Positions 26,780 to 35,529 of a DNA stretch of 64,000 bases are shown in pieces (positions within the stretch are counted from its first letter, which is position 1; the number at the start of each line of letters is the position of its first letter). Source of the DNA: Cryobacterium aureum (GTDB taxonomy: Bacteria > Actinomycetota > Actinomycetes > Actinomycetales > Microbacteriaceae); the NCBI RefSeq assembly GCF_002954245.1, contig NZ_PPTG01000029.1:62001-126000 (forward strand), read 5' to 3'. Made by a program: the position numbers and the translations under genes. The notes beneath the pieces are model-generated. The model made no database searches. It had not been told where the DNA came from and worked only from the letters and a program-made list of their open reading frames with translations.

Positions 26780-28204
26780 TTAGTCGAGCACGCCGGTCAC
26801 GAGCAACGTTTGGATCCTCGCGGGGATCGTTGGGGTGACCAGAATCTCGCAGCGCAGCCGGCCCCTGGCCGCAGGCAGGAACCAGACACGATGGGCCGGC
26901 GTCTCTCCGGTGGCCGTGCTGGTCTGCGGACGCGCGTCGGCCTGAAGCCCCCCGACGCGGTCGATCTCAGATTGAATGCCGATGGCCCGCTCGTCGAGCG
27001 GCAGATCGAGAGCGGCATTTTCAGCGAAGATCTCGTTGGCCAGCGCGTTCCTCCACGAACGCACGAGCTCGGTCGCCTGTGCCTGCAATTTTCGGGTGTC
27101 CGGCCACGCCTCGTGCGCCACCATACGGCGGTCAGCACGCTCGACCGCGAGTTCCAGTGCGGCAGTGGCGGGTTTCTTGCTGCCGGAATAGGTTGCATTC
27201 TCAAACGAGACGATGCCCAGGGCTGCGGCCTGGTTCCAGCGCATGTGCGCGCTGAATCCTGGGTAGCCGCCGGAATGAAAAGCGGTGATGCCCCCGCTCG
27301 CATGTTCTTGCACGAACAGACCAAAACCATAGCCGTAGCTGCCCCCCTGCTCGCCTCCACCGGGGATTGCCCGCTGAATCTGCTGCATCTCACGTCGGCT
27401 CGAGGCGGCGAGGGGCCCCGGCTCAGCGCCGTCGGACCGCAACGCGCTGCCCAGCCAGCGGGCCCAGCGGGCCAGATCGGTGCCGGTCGAAAAAATGCCG
27501 CCGATCGGCGAGAAGGCACCCGGTCCGGAGAACGGCAATTCAACCCAGTTCTCGCCACGGCGACGATGACCCGAGGCCAACCGAGCGAGACTCACCACGG
27601 TCGACTCGAAACCGGTGGAGGCCAGCTGCAGCGGTTGAATCAATTCCGTCGTGACCACGTCGATGTACGTTCGGCCGGTGACTGTTTCGATGACTCGACC
27701 GAGCAGGGCATAGCCAAGATTCGAATATTCGAAACGTGTGCCCGGCACGCTGGCCAGGTGCACCGACGCCGCTAGCAGGTCCAGCTGTTTCCGGCTAATG
27801 GACTCCTGGCGGTCAGCCCAAGGGTCGTCCGTGGCTAATCCGCCCGACATCGTCATGAGCATGCGCACGGTCGGGGTGGCGGTTTCCTCGCCGTGAGACT
27901 GTGCGTGAAATGACGGAACGAAGTCGGTTATCGGTGCGTCCAGATGCAGGAGCCCCCGGTCGCGTAGCAACAGGAGCGTCGCAGCCGTGAAACTCTTGGT
28001 GCACGACGCGATTCGAAACGCGCTGTCGCACGTTGGCGCCGCGCCACCCGGGCGAACGTGCCCAAAACCACCGTCGCCCTCAATCCCGTCGACCCCGAAC
28101 AGGGCGAAGTAGGCGCCCGGCGCATGCGCATCCCGGATCCGAGTGGAGTACAGGGTCGAAATCTCCTGAAGGAGCACATCGTCGCGCGGCCACAGCTGGG
28201 TCAT
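26780..28204 (-). CDS. S12-family serine hydrolase (beta-lactamase/D-peptidase fold)
   Basis: A 474-residue protein with SxxK motif Ser67-CT-Lys70, Tyr160-Ser-Asn162 and His310-Ser-Gly312 in the KTG position, so the active site is complete. About 120 C-terminal residues beyond the catalytic fold may form an accessory beta domain, as in D-aminopeptidases and EstB-like proteins. No signal peptide is visible, so it probably cleaves imported peptides or esters in the cytosol. GAAAGG precedes the ATG at 28204. It is convergent with the racemase gene and divergent from the DUF885 gene. Confidence 0.87.
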   Translation of the reverse strand: MTQLWPRDDVLLQEISTLYSTRIRDAHAPGAYFALFGVDGIEGDGGFGHVRPGGAAPTCDSAFRIASCTKSFTAATLLLLRDRGLLHLDAPITDFVPSFHAQSHGEETATPTVRMLMTMSGGLATDDPWADRQESISRKQLDLLAASVHLASVPGTRFEYSNLGYALLGRVIETVTGRTYIDVVTTELIQPLQLASTGFESTVVSLARLASGHRRRGENWVELPFSGPGAFSPIGGIFSTGTDLARWARWLGSALRSDGAEPGPLAASSRREMQQIQRAIPGGGEQGGSYGYGFGLFVQEHASGGITAFHSGGYPGFSAHMRWNQAAALGIVSFENATYSGSKKPATAALELAVERADRRMVAHEAWPDTRKLQAQATELVRSWRNALANEIFAENAALDLPLDERAIGIQSEIDRVGGLQADARPQTSTATGETPAHRVWFLPAARGRLRCEILVTPTIPARIQTLLVTGVLD

Positions 28205-28254
28205 AGGGCCTTTCCAAACCGTTCCCTCACCATTCCCAGGCGGGTTTGGCACGC

Positions 28255-28267
28255 ATACGTATCGTAT
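28255..28267. promoter_or_regulatory. Weak relative of the palindromic operator
   Basis: ATACGTATCGTAT is itself an inverted repeat and agrees at 10 of 13 positions with the core of the operators at 22243 and 30111. It lies between the divergent S12 hydrolase and DUF885 genes, 50 nt before the former. Confidence 0.4.
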
Positions 28268-28340
28268 ATTTCCAGCTTTCGGCACAAATCTGTGCCTCAT
28301 GAAGCCGTAATGCCAAAGATACCCCCACTAGGCTCGTCCC

Positions 28341-30026
28341 GTGACCGATCTAAACGCGAATCCTGCCGCCCGCCTCCCCACCGCCGTCGACGCAATCGCT
28401 GAGGCGTGGGTTGACGTGCAACTCGAATTGTTCCCGGAATTCCAGGTGCATCTCGGCCGGGGCGGCCGGGGCGGGGAGTTCACCGACTATTCGCCCGACG
28501 GTGCCGAGCAGATCGTCGACGCAACAAAATCCGCGCTGGCCAGCATCCGCTCGGCCGCACCGGTCGATGACGTCGACTGGGTCACCCAGCTGGATCTCTC
28601 CCGGGAACTCCAACTGGCCATCGACGAACACGACGATGGCTTCGGAGAACGCAACCTGAATGTGATCGTCTCTCCTCCCCAGGAGATGCGCGAGGTCTTC
28701 GACCTGTCTCCGACCGACACCGAGGCGGACTGGGAGACAATTGCCCGGCGCCTGCACAATTTGCCCGCTGCCATGAACGGCTACATCCAGCGCCTACGGA
28801 GCGGCATCGCATCGGGCAATGTTCCCGCGCTCCGCCAGGTGCGGGAGCTGATCGGCCAGGCCGGAAGGCAGGCCTCACCCACCGGTTTCTTCGCCCGGTA
28901 CGCCCAGCGTCCCGTGGCGGCAACCGCGGAGCTGGGCTCCGCCCTGCTTCGCGACATCGAAGCCGGCTCCCGAGAATGTGCCGGCGCGTATGCGAACCTC
29001 GCCACATTCTTAGCCGACGAACTCGCGCCACACGCCCCCCGGCGCGATGCGGTCGGCCGAGACCGTTACGCACTTGCCTCGCGCCATTTTCTCGGTGCCA
29101 CTGTCGATCTCGACGAAACCTACGAATGGGGCCTCGACGAGTTGGCCCGCACAGTCGTCGAACAAGAGCGGGTCGCGCAGCAGATCAGTCCCGGCGCGAC
29201 CATTAGCGAAGCCGTCGCGCTCCTCGACGGCGACGACGGGCGCAAGCTTCACGGCACCCAAGCCCTCAAAGAGTGGATGCAGCTCAACAGCGATCACGCC
29301 GTCACGGAGTTGTCGAAGAGTCATTTCGACATCCCCGACGAGGTCAAGCGCCTCGAATGCCTCATCGCACCCACCCAGGAGGGAGGAATGTACTATACCG
29401 GTCCGTCCGATGACTTCTCCCGACCCGGCCGGATGTGGTGGAGTGTGCCGGAAGGCATCACAGAATTCAGCACCTGGCGAGAGCTCACCACCGTTTTTCA
29501 CGAGGGAATTCCCGGCCATCACCTGCAAATTGGCTTGGCGACCCACAACAAGGCCACGCTCAACACCTGGCGCCGGAACGCTGGCACCTCCGGTCACTGC
29601 GAGGGCTGGGGCCTGTACGCCGAACGTCTCATGGAGCAGCTCGGATTTCTCGAAGATCCGGCCGATCGTTTCGGCATGCTGGACGCCCAGCGGATGCGAG
29701 CCGCCCGGGTTGTGCTCGACATCGGGGTGCACCTGCAGAAACCGCGCCCGGATGGTGCGGGCCGGTGGGACTTCGACTATGCCCTCGAATTTCTGCGACA
29801 GAACGTCACCATGAGTGAACCTGCCCTGCGCTTCGAGGTGAATCGTTACTTCGGCTGGCCGGGGCAGGCGCCGTCATACAAAGTTGGGCAACGAATCTGG
29901 GAACAAGCGCGGGATGACCAGCAAAAGAGGCAGGGTGCAGACTTTAATATCAAGGCCTTTCACACCCGAGCGCTTAGCCTCGGAGGTGTCGGACTGGACA
30001 CTCTCACCTCGGCATTGCGGCGCTGA
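28341..30026 (+). CDS. DUF885-family metallopeptidase
   Basis: A 561-residue, mostly helical protein. The segment TVFHEGIPGHHLQIGLA carries HExxxxHH-like zinc ligands (His387, Glu388, His393), and EGWGLYAERLME about 35 residues later supplies a further Glu. The C-terminal FEVNRYFGWPGQAPSYKVG is typical of DUF885, a family thought to be zinc carboxypeptidases or dipeptidases. No signal peptide is seen. The GTG start lies exactly 6 nt after TAGGCT, suggesting a leaderless message, unlike its SD-led neighbours. It probably degrades imported peptides. Confidence 0.88.
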   Translation: MTDLNANPAARLPTAVDAIAEAWVDVQLELFPEFQVHLGRGGRGGEFTDYSPDGAEQIVDATKSALASIRSAAPVDDVDWVTQLDLSRELQLAIDEHDDGFGERNLNVIVSPPQEMREVFDLSPTDTEADWETIARRLHNLPAAMNGYIQRLRSGIASGNVPALRQVRELIGQAGRQASPTGFFARYAQRPVAATAELGSALLRDIEAGSRECAGAYANLATFLADELAPHAPRRDAVGRDRYALASRHFLGATVDLDETYEWGLDELARTVVEQERVAQQISPGATISEAVALLDGDDGRKLHGTQALKEWMQLNSDHAVTELSKSHFDIPDEVKRLECLIAPTQEGGMYYTGPSDDFSRPGRMWWSVPEGITEFSTWRELTTVFHEGIPGHHLQIGLATHNKATLNTWRRNAGTSGHCEGWGLYAERLMEQLGFLEDPADRFGMLDAQRMRAARVVLDIGVHLQKPRPDGAGRWDFDYALEFLRQNVTMSEPALRFEVNRYFGWPGQAPSYKVGQRIWEQARDDQQKRQGADFNIKAFHTRALSLGGVGLDTLTSALRR

Positions 30027-30033
30027 TCGTAGC

Positions 30034-30057
30034 GGTGGAAACTGCCTGATTTCCACC
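30034..30057 (+). terminator. Hairpin after the DUF885 gene
   Basis: GGTGGAAA and TTTCCACC form an 8-bp stem with an 8-nt loop, 7 nt after the DUF885 stop, followed by AACTTGTCT. It is a weak intrinsic terminator candidate. Confidence 0.5.
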
Positions 30058-30109
30058 AACTTGTCTATACGCTCTGGCATCGTGTTTGCGTTAGCGTCGT
30101 GAGTACTGA

Positions 30110-30126
30110 GTTTACGTAACGTAAAC
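30110..30126. promoter_or_regulatory. Palindromic operator candidate 2
   Basis: GTTTACGTAACGTAAAC is a perfect 17-nt palindrome around a central A. It shares 15 of 17 positions with the site at 22242-22258. It lies 49 nt before the start of the S12 hydrolase that heads the peptide-transporter gene group and overlaps a -10-like TAAACA. Confidence 0.8.
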
Positions 30127-30175
30127 AGAAACAAAGCGACACACACGTACTAGCGGTTCCCGGGGGGAGGACGAC

Positions 30176-31588
30176 ATGCAGGTTCAATCGACTCAGCACG
30201 ACGTTCTGACGTACTACGCGCACTGGCTCGACTATCGTCGCTGGTACCTACGCGTTCCTGGCCTGCAGGCAGCCGTCTGGCACGCCGACGGCATTCACCT
30301 GAGCGTCGCGCTCGGCCTGGCCAGCACGGACCCGGCACGGCAGATGTCCGACACCGATGTCTTTAGGGTGGCCTCGCACTCGAAGACTTTCACCGCCACC
30401 GCCGTGCTGCAACTGGTCGAGTGCAAACTTCTGCGTCTGGATGACACGGCCGGCGGCTGGGTGCCTTACCTTGCCGGTGGCCCACTGGCTTCGGTCACGG
30501 TGCGCGAGCTGCTGTCCCATTCCAGCGGTCTTTTCCGCGACGGGTCCAACAACGACTGCTGGGATGCCCTGGGAAGCTTCCCGACGCTTGTCGAGCTGCA
30601 GGCCGTGCTCACCCATGCCGAGGCGCCGACCCTGCACCGCAACGAACGCTTCAAGTACTCCAACGTAGGGTTCGCCCTGCTCGGGCTCATCGTGGCAGCG
30701 GCATCCGCTGTTCCGTTCAACGACTACGTGCGCGATCACATTATCGCCGACCTCGGATTGGCGCATACCGGCCCAGAATTGGATCGCTCAGACCAACGCC
30801 CTCGAGTCACCGGGTACGGCAGTCTCAGCAGCTCCCAGCTGCGCACAGCGGTCGAGCCCCTGGATACCGACGCATTCTCCCCGGCCGCGGGGGTGTTCTC
30901 GACCGCGACAGATCTGGTCACGTACTTCAGTGCGCAGTTCATCGGCTCAGGCCGCCTGCTCACCGACGAGTCCAAACGGCTCATGCAACAGCCGAGCGGT
31001 CTCCCCCAGACCGACGGCGGTCAGTATGGGTTGGGAATGGGCAACTATCGGGTCGGAGGTCGAACCGTGCGCGGTCACGGAGGTGGCTTCCCTGGCCAGA
31101 TAACCAGTTCCCTGTTCGACGACGAGGCCGGGATTGCCGTATCCGTGTTGACCAACACCATCGACGCTCCCGCATTCAGCCTCAGCTCCGGACTCTTCCG
31201 CCTTACGGACCTGCGCGAGACAACGGCATCCGCTCCACCGGTGGCGAACTTCCTGGACGGGCCCGGCCGATTTGCCAACCAGTGGGGCGTGACCGATGTC
31301 GTTCCGCTGGGAAACAGCATCTTCCTTCTCGACCCCACCGAGTCGAACCCGGCCGAGTGCGCCATTCGCCTGGAACCCACCGACCGGGCGACCGAAATGC
31401 GCATTGTCGAGGACGGTGGCAGCAGCAAAATCGGCGAATTGGTTCAGTTCAACCTGGATTCAACCGGCCAGACGGCATCCATCGTCATTGCCGGCAGCCA
31501 GAGTTTTCGACTCCGCCATGCGGCCAGCACGCCCGGTACCAGCGCACCATCGATCGAATCCTCGCCGCCGCCAAACAGTCAACCCTAA
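30176..31588 (+). CDS. S12-family serine hydrolase, D-aminopeptidase-like
   Basis: A 470-residue protein with Ser67-HS-Lys70, Tyr161-Ser-Asn163 and His301-Gly-Gly303 marking a complete S12 active site. About 120 residues follow the catalytic domain. The C-terminal ~25 residues are Pro/Ser-rich. There is no signal peptide. GGGAGG precedes the ATG, and a perfect operator-like palindrome lies upstream. It directly precedes the peptide ABC transporter genes, so its substrates are probably the imported peptides; D-amino acid specificity is inferred from the island, not seen. Confidence 0.87.
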   Translation: MQVQSTQHDVLTYYAHWLDYRRWYLRVPGLQAAVWHADGIHLSVALGLASTDPARQMSDTDVFRVASHSKTFTATAVLQLVECKLLRLDDTAGGWVPYLAGGPLASVTVRELLSHSSGLFRDGSNNDCWDALGSFPTLVELQAVLTHAEAPTLHRNERFKYSNVGFALLGLIVAAASAVPFNDYVRDHIIADLGLAHTGPELDRSDQRPRVTGYGSLSSSQLRTAVEPLDTDAFSPAAGVFSTATDLVTYFSAQFIGSGRLLTDESKRLMQQPSGLPQTDGGQYGLGMGNYRVGGRTVRGHGGGFPGQITSSLFDDEAGIAVSVLTNTIDAPAFSLSSGLFRLTDLRETTASAPPVANFLDGPGRFANQWGVTDVVPLGNSIFLLDPTESNPAECAIRLEPTDRATEMRIVEDGGSSKIGELVQFNLDSTGQTASIVIAGSQSFRLRHAASTPGTSAPSIESSPPPNSQP

Positions 31589-31685
31589 ACGTGTCCGTCA
31601 CCAGAGATTCCAGCTCCAGCTGAAAGGACCAGACAGTCAGCTTCACAGCGCACGCGCCTTAGCCCGTTACAACGATGGAGAAGTC

Positions 31686-33443
31686 ATGCGGTACCTCAAA
31701 CAGTTTGTCGCCATATCAGCGTCCCTCGTACTACTCGGTCAGGGAACGGTCGCCACTGCGGCCACCGTTTCCCCCGAAGCCGTTATGCGGGTGAACCTCT
31801 CGGGAACCATCGATTCCCTGAACCCGTTCACCGCGAGCAACCAGGCCGCACTGAATGTGCTCACCCTGCAGTATGAATCGCTGGCACGATCAGGGCCAGA
31901 CGGCACCAACGTGCCCGACCTGGCCTCAGATTGGACCGTTGACGACACGGTCTGGACCTACCACCTCCAGCCAGATCTGAAATGGTCCGACGGAGAACCC
32001 CTCACCTCGAAAGACGTCATCTGGACCTTGAACGAGATTCTGACCAATCCCGCACTGGCCACCCAGAACGGCAGCTTCGTTGACAGCATCGACACGGTCT
32101 CGGCGCCAGACGCCGACACGGTCGAAATCGTCACGATGACCGCCCAGGCAACGAACCCCGCAGCCGGTCTCATGATCGTTCCGGAACATATCTGGAGCGA
32201 CATTGCCGAGCCAGACACCTACGAGAACACCGATTCTCCCGTTGGGTCGGGACCGTATGTGCTTGAGTCGTACGAGCGCGGCGGCGCGGCCATCATGAAG
32301 GCCAACCCCGAGTTTTGGCGCGGCGCACCCGCCCTGGACGGCGTGCATTTCATCGTTTACAAGAACACGGATGCCGCCATTCAGGCTCTCCGCACCGGTG
32401 AACTCGACCTCGTCGGCGGCATGACAACCGCCCAGTACGATTCCCTGGAAGGCGTTGACGGCATCACCCAGAACGAAGCACTGTCAACCAACTATTCCAA
32501 CCTATCCGTCAACTCGGGCGCAGCCGACAGCAGCGGCAACCCCATCGGTAACGGCTCGGTGACCCTTCAAGACCCCATTGTGCGCCAGGCCATGCGCCAG
32601 GCCATCGACCAGCAGATGCTCGTCGATCGGGTGCTGGGCGGACACGGCTCGATCGGTGCGGGAATCATCCCGCCCGGACGCCCCAACTGGTACTGGGACG
32701 ACTCCTCGGTCGTCGATCCGTATTCGCCGGACGAAGCCAACGCCTCACTGGATGCGGCCGGCTACACCATGGGTGCAGACGGCATCCGCCTCGGAAAAGA
32801 CGGAAACCCGATCCAGATCCGCATGTCCTACAACGCGGCCAGCACGGCGAACAGCCAAAGCGCTGAGTTTCTGCAGTCCTGGTTCAAGGGAATCGGAATC
32901 GGCATCATTCCGCAGCCCACCGACTGGGACCAGATGTCGAAGGACCTTGCCGAAGGCACCTACGACACTTTCATCAACGGTTGGGGCGTAGGAATCGACC
33001 CCGATTACATGCTGTCGATCAACCTCTGCTCGGCTCGACCGGCCACAGCGGGCGCGGACAGCCCCGCCGGCGAGAAATGGTGCGATCCGGAGTTCGACCG
33101 CCTCTACCTCGAGCAGCACTCCGAGACCGATGAGGAGAAGCGCAAGGTGCTCGTTGACCAGGCAATTGAACTGCAATACACCGCTGCAGTAGCCATCATC
33201 CTGTACTACCCGAATCCTCTGCAGGCGTATCGCTCCGATCACGTCACTAACCTCACCCCGTATGCCGGCGACATTGACTACTACTGGGCTTATGCCGATG
33301 CCGAACCCGTGGCCTCAGTCGACGATAAGGCGGACAGCCCGGCACGGCTGCTGCCGGTTGGAATCGGCGGTGGCGTCCTCGTCGCTGCACTGGCGATATT
33401 CCTGATCGTGCGCCGTCGAAAGACCGCTGCCGACCGCGAATAG
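31686..33443 (+). CDS. Peptide ABC transporter, substrate-binding protein with C-terminal membrane anchor
   Basis: A 585-residue family 5 solute-binding protein (DppA/OppA type). A signal peptide (about residues 5-26, ending ATAA, no lipobox cysteine) is followed by the binding core: LSGTIDSLNPFTAS, WTYHLQPDLKWSDG, PVGSGPYVLESYERG. The end is unusual, with a transmembrane helix (LLPVGIGGGVLVAALAIFLI) and a basic RRRK tail, so the protein is held by its C-terminus instead of a lipid. GGAGAAG precedes the ATG at 31686. It is followed by a strong hairpin and then the permease genes. Confidence 0.92.
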   Translation: MRYLKQFVAISASLVLLGQGTVATAATVSPEAVMRVNLSGTIDSLNPFTASNQAALNVLTLQYESLARSGPDGTNVPDLASDWTVDDTVWTYHLQPDLKWSDGEPLTSKDVIWTLNEILTNPALATQNGSFVDSIDTVSAPDADTVEIVTMTAQATNPAAGLMIVPEHIWSDIAEPDTYENTDSPVGSGPYVLESYERGGAAIMKANPEFWRGAPALDGVHFIVYKNTDAAIQALRTGELDLVGGMTTAQYDSLEGVDGITQNEALSTNYSNLSVNSGAADSSGNPIGNGSVTLQDPIVRQAMRQAIDQQMLVDRVLGGHGSIGAGIIPPGRPNWYWDDSSVVDPYSPDEANASLDAAGYTMGADGIRLGKDGNPIQIRMSYNAASTANSQSAEFLQSWFKGIGIGIIPQPTDWDQMSKDLAEGTYDTFINGWGVGIDPDYMLSINLCSARPATAGADSPAGEKWCDPEFDRLYLEQHSETDEEKRKVLVDQAIELQYTAAVAIILYYPNPLQAYRSDHVTNLTPYAGDIDYYWAYADAEPVASVDDKADSPARLLPVGIGGGVLVAALAIFLIVRRRKTAADRE

Positions 33444-33456
33444 TGGTGTGTACTGA

Positions 33457-33500
33457 GGTGGTCTGCTCGCTTCTTAGTCATTAAGAGCGAGCAGACCACC
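33457..33500 (+). terminator. Strong hairpin between binding-protein and permease genes
   Basis: A 15-bp perfect stem (arm GGTGGTCTGCTCGCT) extended by TCTTA/TAAGA with a one-base bulge, followed by GATCGTTTTAT. It can act as a partial terminator or 3' stabiliser, allowing more binding protein than permease, as in many importer operons. Confidence 0.8.
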
Positions 33501-33550
33501 GATCGTTTTATCCGCGTAGTTGTATCCGCGTTCAACAGTCGAGGTGCGTC

Positions 33551-34594
33551 ATGTCGTCGATCAAGCCCAGTGAATCAGCTGCCGAAACGGTGGTCAAGGA
33601 AGACTCCGAGGTTCGCCCCAGCAACAGCTTCTGGAGCTATCTTGGGCGCAAAACCGGTGGCGCATCGATCAGCCTCATCATGGTCGTCCTGCTCGGATTC
33701 TTCGCCTTTCGGGTACTGCCGGGGGATCCGGTCACCAGCCTGACCAAGGGCAAGCAGGTCACCGCAACGCAATTGGCCAACCTCAGGGAGATCTACGGAC
33801 TCGACGAACCGCTCTGGACGCAGTTCGGCCTATACCTGTCGAATCTGGTGACCGGGAATCTGGGTACGTCATATACCTTTCGCGCCCCGGTAGCGACCCT
33901 GATCGCGGAGCACCTCTATCCGACTCTGCTGCTCACCTCGGTCGCGGCAGCCCTGTCAATATCGCTCGGGCTGTGGGTCGGTCAACGATCAATCGCGAAG
34001 CGCGGCGGCTGGTTCGATCGCGCGAGCACGGCCGTGGCCCTGACCCTTTGGTCTGTGCCGACATTTTGGCTTGGTCTGCTTCTGCTGATGCTCCTCGGCG
34101 GTGGCTTGCAGTTGTTTCCGGTCGGCGGGATGGTGACAGCCGGCGCAAACTACACCGGCCTCGCCTATGTCTGGGACGTAACCCGACACCTTGCCCTCCC
34201 CGTCACGACCATGGTCGCGGTCACGTACGCCCAATACATGCTCGTACTTCGCGCGTCGTTGATCGACGAGATGTCGGCCGACTATCTCGTGACCGCTCGG
34301 GCGAAGGGGCTGCGCGACGATCTCGTGCGTCGGCGCCATGCCGTTCCCAATGCGCTGCTGCCCACGGTCACCCTCGTTTTCATGCACATCGGCGGCCTGA
34401 TCGGCGGGGCCGTCACCGTCGAGACCGTTTTCTCCTGGCCGGGGTTGGGCTATCTCACTTTTCAAGCCCTCACCGGCCCTGACCTGCCGCTGCTGCAGGG
34501 AACGTTTGTGGTCTTCTCGGTGATCGTCATCATCATGAACCTCGCGGCCGACCTCATCTACCGCGCACTGGACCCTCGGGTGCGTCTGTCATGA
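33551..34594 (+). CDS. Peptide ABC transporter, permease (DppB type)
   Basis: A 347-residue inner-membrane permease. After a ~35-residue cytosolic tail come about six helices; FRVLPGDPVTSLTKG is the typical DppB/OppB periplasmic entry and LVTARAKGLRDDLVRRRHAV the EAA coupling loop. GAGGTG precedes the ATG. It forms the import channel together with the next gene product. The gene overlaps dppC by ATGA. Confidence 0.94.
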   Translation: MSSIKPSESAAETVVKEDSEVRPSNSFWSYLGRKTGGASISLIMVVLLGFFAFRVLPGDPVTSLTKGKQVTATQLANLREIYGLDEPLWTQFGLYLSNLVTGNLGTSYTFRAPVATLIAEHLYPTLLLTSVAAALSISLGLWVGQRSIAKRGGWFDRASTAVALTLWSVPTFWLGLLLLMLLGGGLQLFPVGGMVTAGANYTGLAYVWDVTRHLALPVTTMVAVTYAQYMLVLRASLIDEMSADYLVTARAKGLRDDLVRRRHAVPNALLPTVTLVFMHIGGLIGGAVTVETVFSWPGLGYLTFQALTGPDLPLLQGTFVVFSVIVIIMNLAADLIYRALDPRVRLS

Positions 34595-35529
34595 CAACAG
34601 TGGAAAGCGACACCGTGACGCAGTTATCTGCCCCCCGCCCGCCGAGTCTTCGAACCACCACCCGGGCGCGCAGGAGTGAACGCTTCGTCGACGGCTGGCA
34701 TTCTTTTCGCCAGAGTAAGAGCGGCGTGGCCGGTCTCGCCTTTCTCCTGCTCGTGGTTCTCGGTGCGTGTTTCGCTCCCTGGCTCGCCCACGAATCTCTC
34801 CTCGATGTGACCCTGGTCGACAACGACCTGAACGAGCCGCCCAGCTGGGAGAACCCGTTGGGAACCGATCCCCTCGGTCGATCCGTCCTGGTCATGCTGC
34901 TGTGGGGTTCACGAATCTCGCTGCTGGTCGGCGTCGCGGCGACCATCATGTGCATGTTCCTCGGCACCCTCATCGGTATTTTGGCCGGCCACTTCACCGG
35001 CTGGCGCTCCGCAATCGTCATGCGTTTTATCGACTTCTTTCTGGTGTTGCCGTCGTTGGTTCTGGCCATCGTGCTCTCCACCGTGCTGCAGCGCGGCATG
35101 TGGACCATCATCATCGCCCTCGGGGTGACCTCCTGGGCCGGCACTGCTCGCCTCGTTCGCGCGCAGACGCTCACCATCGAGGCCCGGTCGTACATCGAAC
35201 GTTCGATCGCGCTCGGCGCCAGCCATCGCCATATCATCAGCCGTCACGTCCTGCCGGGAGTCATGCCCTTCATCATGGCCAGTACCACTCTCACGGTGGG
35301 CTCGGCGATCATTGCGGAGTCAACCCTGTCTTTTCTGGGGCTCGGTGATCCCAGTCAGGTGTCCTGGGGATCGATGCTCAAACTCTCCCTGGACTCGGGT
35401 GCGGCCACCGCCGGATACTGGTGGTTTGTGCTTCCGCCCGGACTAGCAATCGTGGCCGTCGTTCTGGCGTTCACTCTCGTCGGCCGCACCATCGAGACCA
35501 TGATCAACCCGACATTGCGAGCCCGCTGA
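34591..35529 (+). CDS. Peptide ABC transporter, permease (DppC type)
   Basis: A 312-residue permease, partner of the DppB-type protein. GTDPLGRSVLVMLLWGSRIS is the family signature; the EAA loop is ERSIALGASHRHIISRHVLP. It has about six helices after a short cytosolic N-terminus. The stop overlaps the ATPase start (TGATG). Confidence 0.94.
   Translation: MTTVESDTVTQLSAPRPPSLRTTTRARRSERFVDGWHSFRQSKSGVAGLAFLLLVVLGACFAPWLAHESLLDVTLVDNDLNEPPSWENPLGTDPLGRSVLVMLLWGSRISLLVGVAATIMCMFLGTLIGILAGHFTGWRSAIVMRFIDFFLVLPSLVLAIVLSTVLQRGMWTIIIALGVTSWAGTARLVRAQTLTIEARSYIERSIALGASHRHIISRHVLPGVMPFIMASTTLTVGSAIIAESTLSFLGLGDPSQVSWGSMLKLSLDSGAATAGYWWFVLPPGLAIVAVVLAFTLVGRTIETMINPTLRAR

Noticed and set aside
18767..31588. 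Beta-lactam resistance genes
   Set aside because: The three S12 proteins have class C-like motifs but no signal peptides and sit among peptidases and a peptide importer; a cytosolic peptidase or esterase role is more likely.
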